Part shown: positions 8,275-17,320 of the stretch, piece by piece | Layout of the letters: every line of letters begins with the position of its first letter | Position numbering within the stretch: the first letter of the stretch is position 1 | NCBI RefSeq assembly: GCF_007830445.1 | Contig: NZ_VLKR01000018.1 | Location: 1-64,000 of the forward strand | Origin: Sphingobacterium siyangense | GTDB lineage: Bacteria; Bacteroidota; Bacteroidia; Sphingobacteriales; Sphingobacteriaceae | Direction of reading: 5' to 3' | DNA: 64,000 nucleotides | The notes under the pieces: model-generated | Databases searched by the model: none | What the model saw: only the letters and a program-made list of their open reading frames with translations | Told to the model about the DNA's origin: nothing | Position numbers and translations under genes: made by a program

Positions 8275-9066
8275 ATGAATTTAAAAACCTTTTTTCTATA
8301 CATTGTATTATTATCAGCTCTTGTTTCCTGTCATCAGACAAAGACGTCAAAAACAACGAAAAATGACGAACAAAAGAAAGAACAGGTAGTCCCTCCTGCA
8401 TCACCACCACTCCCATCGGATACTTCGAGCTACGATAGCCCGCGTTTTGCAGACAGAATAAAGGAACAAGCGCAGCAGTTAATGAAAATGAACGACGCCG
8501 GCCTCTTCGATAAACTGCACCAGAAGTTAACGACAACACTAAGTGCAGACCAGAAAGATTATTTTCTTGGGCATCCTAACTTGGCTGTTTTAGCGATCGC
8601 GAAAGGGAATATCTTCGAAAATGGCCCCGGTGACCTTGGGTATACGGTATACAACAAAGGTAATCATCCCATCGAGATCACCTTATTCGATCATAAAAGC
8701 AATACATACAACACACTGTATAAAGAGTTAAAAGTTGTCAATACCCTTCAAAATTTGGATTGTTCATCCAGCTTTGGATCGCTCGATTATCTCGTTGCTT
8801 CCGAACTGATTGATCAAGAGGATTATATTCGATTAAACAATTCAAATTACCTGATTGACGACAATTCCTTTGATGTGACCGATATTTCGACGAACAAAAA
8901 CTTTGATTTGCAGCAGGGATGTCTGAACAAAAAATTCTCAAAAGAAGCCATGGCCAACAGTCTTTGTGTACCGACCAGCTCCGTATATGCGAATTTTCAA
9001 TGCCTAAAATACAATAAGAAAAAGCAGATTTTTGAAATTTATTTCAGTCAGGAATTTGCAGACTAA
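8275..9066 (+). CDS. Lipoprotein of unknown function
   Basis: A 263-residue protein with a type II signal: hydrophobic FFLYIVLLSALVSC with the lipobox cysteine near residue 19, followed by a Lys/Thr/Pro-rich linker to about residue 50. The mature region has no motif I recognise. It contains four further cysteines in the second half, which could form disulphides in the periplasm. It ends 18 bp before a TonB-dependent receptor gene on the same strand, so the two are probably co-transcribed and could act together at the outer membrane. The pairing with a receptor is the only functional clue. Confidence 0.75.
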   Translation: MNLKTFFLYIVLLSALVSCHQTKTSKTTKNDEQKKEQVVPPASPPLPSDTSSYDSPRFADRIKEQAQQLMKMNDAGLFDKLHQKLTTTLSADQKDYFLGHPNLAVLAIAKGNIFENGPGDLGYTVYNKGNHPIEITLFDHKSNTYNTLYKELKVVNTLQNLDCSSSFGSLDYLVASELIDQEDYIRLNNSNYLIDDNSFDVTDISTNKNFDLQQGCLNKKFSKEAMANSLCVPTSSVYANFQCLKYNKKKQIFEIYFSQEFAD

Positions 9067-9084
9067 GCCGACCAAACCTTAACG

Positions 9085-11154
9085 ATGAAAAGATATTACC
9101 TACTTGCTACCCTTGGTTTATGTAGCAAATTATATGCGCAGGAAGTGGATACTACGACTAATCGGCTAGAACAAGTCGAAGTTAAAGCCTACTTCAATAA
9201 ACAACCGCTATTGCGATTGACATCTTCTGCGGCTGTGTTAAGCAGCCAAATGATCCAATCCCAGCAGTCGCCCTCCTTTGTTTCAGCAATGAACAGGGTG
9301 CCGGGTTTACGCATGGAAGAACGTTCCCCTGGGAGTTACCGGCTAGCACTCCGTGGGAGTATGGTCCGTTCACCTTTTGGTGTTCGCAATGTCAAAATAT
9401 ATCTGGACGACTTTCCTTTTACTGACGCAGGCGGGAACACCTACCTTAACTTGATAGATCCATCCGCAATAGGGCAGATAAATGTATTGAAAGGTCCAGA
9501 TGGATCGATCTATGGGGCCAATTCAGGCGGTGTACTCTCCTTTTATAGTAAAGGATTTGATCGATCTGACAAACCTGAAGTCAACCTCCAATTAACGGGG
9601 GGCTCCTACGGTCTTTTCCAGGAACAGTTCAATGCAATATTACCCATCAACCAGACTCAGCAACTTGCTATCAATCAAAGTTGGACAAGAAGTGACGGTT
9701 ATCGCCAGAATTCAGCCTTAAACAAAAAGAATATCCAACTCAATTACAATTGGCAATATGCAAAAACATCCGAATTAAAATTCACCGGTTTCTATTCGGA
9801 TCTCGGTTACCAAACTCCGGGAGGGCTCACCGCAGCACAAATGGAGAGCGACCGCAGGCAGGCCCGGCCTAAGGGCGGACCAAATCCTGGTGCTGCTGAA
9901 CAAAAAGCAGCAATCTACGATAAAACATTCTTTGGTGGACTGAGCAACCAGACGCATCTCAGTTCTAAGATGACCTTATTCGCCAGTGTATTTGGCTCAT
10001 CCAATCAGATCAAAAATCCCTTCATCACCAATTACGAGAAAAGAGATGAAAAGAATTTAGGAACGCGCCTGTATTTATCTTATGTGGATTTGTTGAGCCA
10101 AGATTTAAAATATGAAGTCCAACTGGGCTTGGAAGCGCAAAAGGGTTGGTATGCTATTGACAATTATGACAACGCCCAAGGTGTCGCTACCGATCCTCAG
10201 GCCAAGGACAAATTGGAAAACAGTCAGCAATCATTTTTTGCACGCACCCAACTGGAATGGCTAGAGCGTCTCCAGGTAGAGCTGTCGCTCGGATTAAATG
10301 AGAATAAAATTGGCTACCAGCAACGTTATCCTGTCGCACAAGAAAACAAAGAAAATATTGATTTCGGGAGTACATGGATGCCACGAGCAGCACTATCCTA
10401 TTTGATCACTCCAATGCTTGCACTTAGAGCATCGATTTCTAAAGGTTTCTCTGCACCAACTGTTGCTGAAGTCCGTTCGTCAGACAATACAATTAATACG
10501 ATGCTGAAACCAGAAACAGGTACAAACCATGAATTTGGGCTTCGTTGGCATTTGTGGAATCGCCGGATTATTTTAGATGCAGCGGCCTACACTTATCAAA
10601 TGAACAATGCCATCATCCGACAGGTACGGGATAATGGTGCTGAATATTTTCAAAATGCGGGTAAAATAAACCAAAAGGGATTGGAAGCATCGCTATTCAT
10701 GTATTTGATCAGGCCTCAAACAACCGGTACGGTCCGTAGCCTACAGCTGACCAGTAATTTTTCCCTCAATGACTACAGTTTCAAAACCTATCAGGTAGGC
10801 GACAAAAACTATAAGAACAATAAACTTCCTGCGGTTCCTAAAACGGTATGGGTAAATTCGTTGAATATACTTTTCCCGGATGAATTCCAGTTGGATCTTC
10901 TTTCCAATTTAACAGCAGCAATACCACTGGATGACGCAAACACTGTTTATGCCAAACGGTATCATCTTTTACAAGGCAAATTATCCTGGAGCAAATCTGT
11001 CTGTTCACAGCATAAAATTAGATTTTTTGTTGGGGCCGACAATCTACTCAATGAAAAATATAGTCTTGGAAACGATATCAATGCTTTTGGAGGACGGTAT
11101 TTTAATCCTGCCCCTTTACGTAATTATTATGGCGGAATGAGTTTTAATTTTTAA
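9085..11154 (+). CDS. TonB-dependent outer membrane receptor
   Basis: A 689-residue receptor. The signal peptide ends near LYAQ (residue 19). A TonB-box-like segment (LEQVEVKAYF) precedes the plug domain at about 45-165, with VPGLRMEERSPGSYRLALRG and INVLKGPDGSIYGANSGGV as the plug hallmarks. The rest is a 22-strand-type barrel ending in phenylalanine. There is no N-terminal carboxypeptidase-like repeat and no SusD partner, so a SusC-type glycan system is unlikely; a metal chelate or small cofactor is more plausible. An unknown lipoprotein gene lies 18 bp upstream, and the SNF2 helicase gene follows after only 9 bp. Confidence 0.9.
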   Translation: MKRYYLLATLGLCSKLYAQEVDTTTNRLEQVEVKAYFNKQPLLRLTSSAAVLSSQMIQSQQSPSFVSAMNRVPGLRMEERSPGSYRLALRGSMVRSPFGVRNVKIYLDDFPFTDAGGNTYLNLIDPSAIGQINVLKGPDGSIYGANSGGVLSFYSKGFDRSDKPEVNLQLTGGSYGLFQEQFNAILPINQTQQLAINQSWTRSDGYRQNSALNKKNIQLNYNWQYAKTSELKFTGFYSDLGYQTPGGLTAAQMESDRRQARPKGGPNPGAAEQKAAIYDKTFFGGLSNQTHLSSKMTLFASVFGSSNQIKNPFITNYEKRDEKNLGTRLYLSYVDLLSQDLKYEVQLGLEAQKGWYAIDNYDNAQGVATDPQAKDKLENSQQSFFARTQLEWLERLQVELSLGLNENKIGYQQRYPVAQENKENIDFGSTWMPRAALSYLITPMLALRASISKGFSAPTVAEVRSSDNTINTMLKPETGTNHEFGLRWHLWNRRIILDAAAYTYQMNNAIIRQVRDNGAEYFQNAGKINQKGLEASLFMYLIRPQTTGTVRSLQLTSNFSLNDYSFKTYQVGDKNYKNNKLPAVPKTVWVNSLNILFPDEFQLDLLSNLTAAIPLDDANTVYAKRYHLLQGKLSWSKSVCSQHKIRFFVGADNLLNEKYSLGNDINAFGGRYFNPAPLRNYYGGMSFNF

Positions 11155-11163
11155 CCAAGCATT

Positions 11164-14100
11164 ATGGACTTCCATCAGTATACATTGACCGATATCGATT
11201 TCACCAAGGTGAGCCGTTATTCTTATTTTCCTTGGATGGACCTGACACTGGCCCATTTTCAGGTCAATGCGATGGAAATGGAGGTCAATCAGGCAACTTT
11301 TCAGGTACTGGAGAATTATACCGATTTTGAAGTGATGATCATCCATACGTTGCCCACAACAGCCGTCTTTTGCAATTGTCCACAAACAGGATTCTGCCGT
11401 CATCAAAAGGCGGCTTTAGGTAAACTATTTACACAGGAGAATTGGTTGGCATTTTTTGATCACAACCGCTATCAGCATCTACTCAAGAAGGTTGCGGCAC
11501 AATATGGACTGGAAAAGGAATCGTCTTTAGAAAACTATTTTTCAGCCCAGATCAAAGCAGGGAAGCTGGAGTTTCTATTAAAAGACAAACAGCTAACCTC
11601 CATTGATGACTTTGATCTAGTGGAGGAATCTCTTGCCCCAAAGGCCAAGACGACAGCCGAAAAGCAGCAGCATTTTGTGGTGTTAACGCGCAACCGGTAT
11701 TACAAAAATCTACAAATACTCCTGTGCCAAGCTCCAATGACGAAATCCGGCCTACCTAAAAACCCGATTTCCGCCAGTGAGAGCCAGTCACGTATCTGGC
11801 AAAGCAGCTCGATTGAGGAAATGCAATTTTACACCGCTGTTTACCAATTTTCTCAAGCTGTACAACAGGATATCGAAATCAGCTCCAGTCTGAAGGCGGT
11901 TGCAAAAAACCCATTACACCTCGATTTTTATCTGCATGACTATGAAAAATCCGACAATATAACAGCCTCCACCTTATCGACTGTTCAATTTAACCTAAAC
12001 AAAGGTGATATTAAGCTCTTTATTTCAAAAAAAGGTGCGTTTTATACCATTCAAGGAGAAATTCATATTCATACGATAGCCTACAATTTACAGGATTTAG
12101 TCGTTCTTTTGGACCATTTCATTCTCATCAAAAATCAGCTTTTTCTGATTGAAAATAGGTTTCACCTCAAGTTGATCCGTTTGTTTGGCAACAAAGGTGA
12201 GCAATTGTTGATCCATCAGCGTAAGTTCGAAGAATTCAACAGGTTGTTTTTGGAACAGATAGCACATTCCGTGGAGTTAAATTTTAAAGATATTCCCAAA
12301 GCAAGCAAGCCACAGTTGAAGGAAAATCTGTATTATCAGGACATGCAGCCACTTTTGTTTCTCGAAGAATCGGAAGATTTTGTCAACCTTATTCCTGTCA
12401 TGCGTTATGGTGAGGTCGAAATTCCTATTTTAAGTAAGCGGAATATATTTGGTACAGACAGCAAGGGTACACAATTTTTGGTCGATCGGAAACGTGAAGC
12501 TGAAACAAAAGTTATTTCCCTGTTACTGAAGCAGCATCCCTATTTTCAGGAGCAAATGGATGAAGGAAGCTTTCAGCATTTTTATTTGCATCGCAAATAC
12601 TTTCTGGACAGTAACTGGTTTCTGGATGCTTTTGAGGAGTGGCAACATCAGGGTATACAGATCATCGGATTTAATACGTTACGTGGAAATAAATTAAGCC
12701 GTTTTAAGGGAAAAATACATGTGGAGGTCCTCAGTGGACAAAATTGGTTCAACGCCAATATACAGGTCAAATTTGGCCCCAAAAGTGTCTCCCTAAAAAA
12801 ACTTGAAAAGGCAGTACGGAACCGCTCGCAATTCATCACCTTGGATGACGGCACCCAGGGCATTTTACCGCAACAGTGGCTCGATAAATTTGAAGCCTAT
12901 TTTAATGCAGCAGAATCGATAGCTGATGATTTCATTGAAATTCCAAAATACAAATTCAATGAAATCGATCAACTATTTGATCAGGCGGAGCTAGACCCTA
13001 TCGTGTTGGCGGAGCTCAGCACGTTGAGAAAGCAGCTCGCTAATTTTTCTTCGCTATCCGAGGTCCAGATACCACCAACTTTTGTCGGAAACTTACGCCC
13101 TTATCAGCAACAAGGGCTACAATGGCTGCATTTCTTGGATGGGCTTAATTTTGGTGGCTGTCTTGCCGATGACATGGGACTTGGCAAAACGATCCAAATA
13201 TTAGCCTTTCTGGCTACTCAAAAAGCAAAGGGACAATCTGCACCAACATTACTTGTACTTCCCACGACCTTAATTTTTAATTGGCGGCATGAAATCCAGC
13301 AATTCCTTCCATCTTTCCAAACGTTGGTTTTAGATGGTCCAAATAGAATAGAAAAAGGGATGCAGTTTGAACAATATGACCTTGTTTTAGTTTCTTATCA
13401 CAACCTGCTGACGGATATTAATACGCTAAAAAAAATAACCTTCAATTATGTCATATTGGACGAATCGCAGCAAATCAAAAACCCGGATTCCCAGCGATAC
13501 AAAACGGTAAATTTATTAAAATCAAGAAATCGCATTATTTTAACAGGAACTCCTATCGAGAATAATACGATGGATCTTTATGCCCAGCTTTCCTTTATTG
13601 TGCCGGGTCTACTAGGAAGCAAAAAATATTTCAAAGATGTCTATACGACTCCTATTGATGCTTTCCATGACCGCAAGAGAAAAAAAATGCTGAAAGAGAA
13701 AATAAAGCCTTTCATTCTCCGTAGAACAAAACAGGATGTATTACGTGATCTTCCTACAAAAAATGAACTGGTCCTTTACTGTGAGATGAAAACTGCCCAA
13801 CGGCGAATTTATGATCTTTATGAAAAAGAGTTTCGAGATTTTATCTCTGCCAAAGATGGCGATGAAATCAAGAAAAGCCCCATGCATGTCCTAAAAGGTC
13901 TAACAAAATTGCGACAGATATGTAATTCAAGCAAACTGCTCCAAAATGAGGATCTGACTAGCGCTGCGGACTCTGCCAAAATTGAAATGCTTATCGAGCA
14001 AATTCAGCATAAAAAAGACCAGCACAAAATGATCGTGTTTTCACAGTTTGTCAGTATGCTCAACCTGATTAAAGAGGCTTTGGATAAACAGGGTATTCGC

Positions 14101-14478
14101 GCGTTAATGCTCACAGGCCAATCCAAAAATCGAGGTAAATTGGTTAGTGATTTTCAATCCGACAAGGATATCCCCGTTTTTCTGGTTAGTCTAAAAGCCG
14201 GTGGTACCGGACTTAATCTTACCGCAGCCGATGTCGTGTACCTGGTAGACCCCTGGTGGAATCCTGCTGTTGAACAACAGGCGATCGATAGGATCTATCG
14301 CATGGGGCAACAAAAGACGGTCACCGCAGTCCGATTAATCAGCCCTAACACGGTCGAAGATAAAATTCAGACCTTACAGCAACATAAAAAGGAGATTAGC
14401 AACAGTATTCTGGATGACGGCGGAAGTTTAGATGTCTTTTATCTCAACAAAAGCTATTTAATGAATTTGCTACGCTAA
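11164..14478 (+). CDS. SWI2/SNF2 family helicase with SWIM zinc finger
   Basis: A 1104-residue ATP-dependent DNA translocase. A SWIM-type zinc finger is visible near residues 75-88 as CNCPQTGFCRHQ. A long bacterial SNF2-associated region follows. The motor starts near residue 640: Walker A DDMGLGKT (about 669-676), motif II as DESQ near 763 rather than DEAH, LTGTPIENN, and the helicase C lobe with GGTGLNLTAAD and DRIYRMGQ. Bacterial relatives of this architecture are thought to be RapA/HepA-like remodellers of transcription complexes, but the role is unproven. It follows the TonB-dependent receptor by 9 bp and ends before a strong terminator. Confidence 0.92.
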   Translation: MDFHQYTLTDIDFTKVSRYSYFPWMDLTLAHFQVNAMEMEVNQATFQVLENYTDFEVMIIHTLPTTAVFCNCPQTGFCRHQKAALGKLFTQENWLAFFDHNRYQHLLKKVAAQYGLEKESSLENYFSAQIKAGKLEFLLKDKQLTSIDDFDLVEESLAPKAKTTAEKQQHFVVLTRNRYYKNLQILLCQAPMTKSGLPKNPISASESQSRIWQSSSIEEMQFYTAVYQFSQAVQQDIEISSSLKAVAKNPLHLDFYLHDYEKSDNITASTLSTVQFNLNKGDIKLFISKKGAFYTIQGEIHIHTIAYNLQDLVVLLDHFILIKNQLFLIENRFHLKLIRLFGNKGEQLLIHQRKFEEFNRLFLEQIAHSVELNFKDIPKASKPQLKENLYYQDMQPLLFLEESEDFVNLIPVMRYGEVEIPILSKRNIFGTDSKGTQFLVDRKREAETKVISLLLKQHPYFQEQMDEGSFQHFYLHRKYFLDSNWFLDAFEEWQHQGIQIIGFNTLRGNKLSRFKGKIHVEVLSGQNWFNANIQVKFGPKSVSLKKLEKAVRNRSQFITLDDGTQGILPQQWLDKFEAYFNAAESIADDFIEIPKYKFNEIDQLFDQAELDPIVLAELSTLRKQLANFSSLSEVQIPPTFVGNLRPYQQQGLQWLHFLDGLNFGGCLADDMGLGKTIQILAFLATQKAKGQSAPTLLVLPTTLIFNWRHEIQQFLPSFQTLVLDGPNRIEKGMQFEQYDLVLVSYHNLLTDINTLKKITFNYVILDESQQIKNPDSQRYKTVNLLKSRNRIILTGTPIENNTMDLYAQLSFIVPGLLGSKKYFKDVYTTPIDAFHDRKRKKMLKEKIKPFILRRTKQDVLRDLPTKNELVLYCEMKTAQRRIYDLYEKEFRDFISAKDGDEIKKSPMHVLKGLTKLRQICNSSKLLQNEDLTSAADSAKIEMLIEQIQHKKDQHKMIVFSQFVSMLNLIKEALDKQGIRALMLTGQSKNRGKLVSDFQSDKDIPVFLVSLKAGGTGLNLTAADVVYLVDPWWNPAVEQQAIDRIYRMGQQKTVTAVRLISPNTVEDKIQTLQQHKKEISNSILDDGGSLDVFYLNKSYLMNLLR

Positions 14479-14484
14479 ACTATT

Positions 14485-14525
14485 GAAATCAAAAAAGGGG
14501 ACATCGATCGATGTCCCCTTTTTTG
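14485..14525. terminator. Bidirectional terminator after the SNF2 gene
   Basis: AAAAAAGGGGACATCGAT (14491-14508) and its complement ending in TCCCCTTTTTT form a perfect palindromic stem with A-tract and T-tract on either side. It serves the SNF2 gene on the plus strand and the small secreted-protein gene on the minus strand. Confidence 0.9.
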
Positions 14526-14549
14526 ATATAATTCGTTTTCAGCTGCTCT

Positions 14550-15035
14550 TTACTTTTTGTCAGAAATGTACGTTTTATTACCATTTCCGTTGATATAATA
14601 TTTGCCACCTTTTGGACCGAGATAAACTGTATGTTCATTATATTTTTCACTTTTTGGTTTATCAGCTGTAGCTACGGCATCCTTTTTCACAGCAGCGGCT
14701 TGTTTTTCAGCTTTAGCACTTTCTTTTTTCACGGCTTTTTCCTTCGCTTCCACTGGTGCTGCTGGCGCTGTTTTTGTATCAGCCACCTTTTTCGTCTGCG
14801 CTGACTTTTCCTTGACTGCAGCTTCCTTCTTCGCAGTAGCTTTCACCGGCACTGCCTTCGTTTTCGTTTCGGCCTCGTTGGCTTTAGTCTTTACTTCTTT
14901 TGCTTTTTGTTCAGACTTTTTGGCTTCTTTTTCCATTTTTTTAGGAGCCGTTTGTGCATAGGATTGTCCCAATCCCACTGCAGCGATCAAAGCTAATGCA
15001 GCTGTGATTTTTTTGAAACGATTTATTGCTCTCAT
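14550..15035 (-). CDS. Secreted Ala/Lys-rich protein with PBCV-type basic adaptor module
   Basis: A 161-residue exported protein. Residues 1-27 are a signal peptide ending at SYAQ. Residues about 28-130 are low-complexity, dominated by Ala, Lys and Glu, probably helical or disordered. The last 28 residues hold YLGPKGGKYYINGNGNKTY, which closely resembles the PBCV-specific basic adaptor domain described from chlorella-virus surface and polysaccharide-degrading proteins. That domain is of uncertain function, perhaps binding acidic polymers. The next gene upstream on the same strand has a related C-terminal tail. Function here is unknown; cell-surface or cell-wall association is a guess. Confidence 0.75.
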   Translation of the reverse strand: MRAINRFKKITAALALIAAVGLGQSYAQTAPKKMEKEAKKSEQKAKEVKTKANEAETKTKAVPVKATAKKEAAVKEKSAQTKKVADTKTAPAAPVEAKEKAVKKESAKAEKQAAAVKKDAVATADKPKSEKYNEHTVYLGPKGGKYYINGNGNKTYISDKK

Positions 15036-15145
15036 AACTCAATTGTTATTTAAATAATTGTAAATAAAAGTACAATACAAATGCCGTATTTCGATTTAAT
15101 TACCTGAAAAAATAATTTTAACAAATTTTTAACCTAGCCAAGGAA

Positions 15146-15631
15146 TTATTCGACAACTTGTTTTCTAAATTTCGAATCAATTACATATTTTACCCCCTTC
15201 GCATCTATAAATACAGGCTTTCCATGGTAGTGCTCATTACTGCGTCGATCAATGGCAACACGATACCGGGTGGCGGAGCTAGTGGAGCTGTAGGTTATAT
15301 TGCCAACCGATTCTCCAGGGCTCACGATTACTTCCGAACCTTCATATACGCGCTCACTCACCCTGCCGTTAAAACGCTGTTTTCCCGTTGACGTTTTTAT
15401 TTTCTCCTGCTGCTCGGGCTCTTTATCGATCGGCGCAACGTCCAAGGTCATCACATCGACCTGTGGGCTTAAAGGGAAGAATGGATCTACCCACCGATAT
15501 ACAAAATGATAATCGGTTTCTAAGTTATTAAAAGCATGCATTTGCTGTGCCCTTACAACACTTATCCCACCTCCTAAAATCAGCAATGGCAGTAGGCAAC
15601 GTCTAAAGAAGATTAATTCAACTCTTAACAT
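15146..15631 (-). CDS. Small secreted protein, unknown function
   Basis: A 161-residue protein with an N-terminal hydrophobic signal (CLLPLLILGGGISVVRAQ, cleavage near residue 29). The middle part has no known domain. The C-terminal residues 138-161 read KPVFIDAKGVKYVIDSKF, which can be aligned with the adaptor-like tail of the neighbouring secreted protein through a shared KGxKYxI core. It lies 110 bp upstream of that neighbour on the same strand, so the two may have arisen by duplication of a terminal module or be expressed together. Confidence 0.6.
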   Translation of the reverse strand: MLRVELIFFRRCLLPLLILGGGISVVRAQQMHAFNNLETDYHFVYRWVDPFFPLSPQVDVMTLDVAPIDKEPEQQEKIKTSTGKQRFNGRVSERVYEGSEVIVSPGESVGNITYSSTSSATRYRVAIDRRSNEHYHGKPVFIDAKGVKYVIDSKFRKQVVE

Positions 15632-15709
15632 ATCTTTTTTTCCTTTCGTTTAAGTGCTTCCAAATAAAATGCCATCTCTCTCTAAAGCACTCATCTTTAA
15701 CACATTTTT

Positions 15710-15757
15710 AACTAAAATAAATTAGTTTGATATTTAACTGTTTTATGTTTAACTTTG
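15710..15757 (+). promoter_or_regulatory. Promoter and candidate MarR operator
   Basis: TTTG (15726-15729), a 20-nt spacer and TAACTTTG (15750-15757) match the Bacteroidota promoter. The palindrome AACTAAaataaaTTAGTT (15710-15727) overlaps the -33 box, as expected for an autorepressor site of the MarR gene starting at 15762. Confidence 0.65.
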
Positions 15758-15761
15758 TGCT

Positions 15762-16223
15762 ATGAAAAACGAATCCATGAATCCAGTAAAACCCTTAGTG
15801 GATAGTATCATTGCTTTGCGAACGAGCTTAAAACAATACTATATCCAGAAAATAAAGGAACAGCAATTGGATATCACCTATGAAATGTTACAAGTATTGG
15901 CAGCACTGTGGAAGAAGGAGCAAATGAATCAGCAAGATATAGCCACAGCAATACAGAAGAACAAAGCAAGTGTCACTCCGCTGATCGATAATCTTTGTAA
16001 ACGGGATCTGGTTAGACGCGTAAGCGATCCCAATGACAGACGAAATAATTTAATCGAATTAACGGTAAAGGGAGACGAATATAGGACATTATTAGATCCT
16101 GTCCAGCAAGACCTCTACCGTGTGATCCTGCAGGAGATATCAGAAAAAAAAGTATTGGAAATTACAGAAACTCTCGAAAAATTGACCGCAATTATTGATA
16201 AGCAATCGTATCGGGAGCCTTGA
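15762..16223 (+). CDS. MarR family transcriptional regulator
   Basis: A 153-residue winged-helix regulator. The recognition region ITYEMLQVLAALW, then MNQQDIATAIQKNKASVTPLIDNLCKRDLVRRV, and the wing DPNDRRNNLIELT are typical MarR features. It heads a three-gene unit with an HlyD-type adaptor (33 bp downstream) and an MFS exporter, the usual layout of MarR-controlled EmrAB pumps. The promoter's -7 box ends only four bases before the ATG at 15762, so either the mRNA is nearly leaderless or translation starts at the second ATG (15777). Confidence 0.88.
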   Translation: MKNESMNPVKPLVDSIIALRTSLKQYYIQKIKEQQLDITYEMLQVLAALWKKEQMNQQDIATAIQKNKASVTPLIDNLCKRDLVRRVSDPNDRRNNLIELTVKGDEYRTLLDPVQQDLYRVILQEISEKKVLEITETLEKLTAIIDKQSYREP

Positions 16224-16256
16224 TTTTCAGAAAAAAAGAAGATAAGTAATTGAGTC

Positions 16257-17318
16257 ATGAGCAATTCAACATTAAGTGAGAAAGAAATAAAACGAAGGCG
16301 GAAGATATGGATCATCAACATCCTATCTGCAGTCGTCATTGTGGTTACAATTATCTGGGGTATCTTAGTCTTTTTCCACATCAACGAATCTGTTTATACA
16401 GATGATGCCCAGGTAGATGCCCATATTACCCCTATAAATTCGCGTATCAGCGGTTATATCAAAACAATTCGATTTGATGAGCATCAAAAAGTTCACAAAG
16501 GCGATACACTCGTCATTATTGATGATGCTGAGTACAGAATTTTATTACAAAATGCACAAGCCACTCTTGCCGATGCCAAAGCAAGTAAAACAATATCGCA
16601 ATCTGGAATTGCCATTGCCGGCAACAGTACTGCGATAGCAAATGCCAATATCGATGAGATGAGAGCCCGGCTAGATAATATGGAATTGAATTATAGGCGT
16701 TACGAGAGTCTCGTGAAAGATGAAGCAGTAACGCAATATCAATTCGATCAGGTAAAAGCAGATTATGAGGCCATGTTAGCCAAATATAAGGCACTTTTGG
16801 CGCAAGAGCGTGTATCGAAACTTAACACACATGAGTCTGAACAGAAGCTGTCAATCAATGATGCCTCATTACTAAAGGCCGAATCTGCGATTGATCTAGC
16901 CAAGTTAAACCTTTCGTATACGGTTATCACTGCACCGTACGACGGTGTATTGGGACGGCGGACGATTGAAGAGGGTCAATTGGTGCAAAACGGTACGCCA
17001 TTGGTCAATATTGTACGTGATGAGCAGAAATGGATTACCGCAAATTATACCGAAAGTCAACTAAAAAATATTGCTCTCGGGGCAAAAGTCAACATTGAAA
17101 TTGATGCATTGGCCGGGAAGACATTTGAAGGTGAAGTAGCCGCCATATCCGAAGCAACAGGATCTAAGTATTCTGCTGTTCCGGTTGACAATTCTACGGG
17201 GAACTTCGTTAAGGTACAACAGCGCATTCCGGTTAGAATTAATTTTACAGCATCCAATACCCCAAAAGATCTCGCCATGCTTCGCGTAGGTATGAATGCT
17301 ATCATACGTATTAAATAA
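16257..17318 (+). CDS. HlyD/EmrA-type membrane fusion protein
   Basis: A 353-residue periplasmic adaptor of a tripartite exporter. One membrane helix (about residues 19-40) anchors it. A lipoyl-like half follows (VYTDDAQVDAHITPINSRISG, near 46-66), then a coiled-coil hairpin (about 100-215), the second lipoyl half (YTVITAPYDGVLGRR) and a beta-barrel domain. The sequence VDAHITPINSRISGYI is diagnostic for EmrA-like adaptors. It links the inner-membrane MFS pump encoded 2 bp downstream to an outer-membrane TolC-like channel, for which no gene lies in this window. Regulation is presumably through the MarR gene just upstream. Confidence 0.9.
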   Translation: MSNSTLSEKEIKRRRKIWIINILSAVVIVVTIIWGILVFFHINESVYTDDAQVDAHITPINSRISGYIKTIRFDEHQKVHKGDTLVIIDDAEYRILLQNAQATLADAKASKTISQSGIAIAGNSTAIANANIDEMRARLDNMELNYRRYESLVKDEAVTQYQFDQVKADYEAMLAKYKALLAQERVSKLNTHESEQKLSINDASLLKAESAIDLAKLNLSYTVITAPYDGVLGRRTIEEGQLVQNGTPLVNIVRDEQKWITANYTESQLKNIALGAKVNIEIDALAGKTFEGEVAAISEATGSKYSAVPVDNSTGNFVKVQQRIPVRINFTASNTPKDLAMLRVGMNAIIRIK

Positions 17319-17320
17319 TC

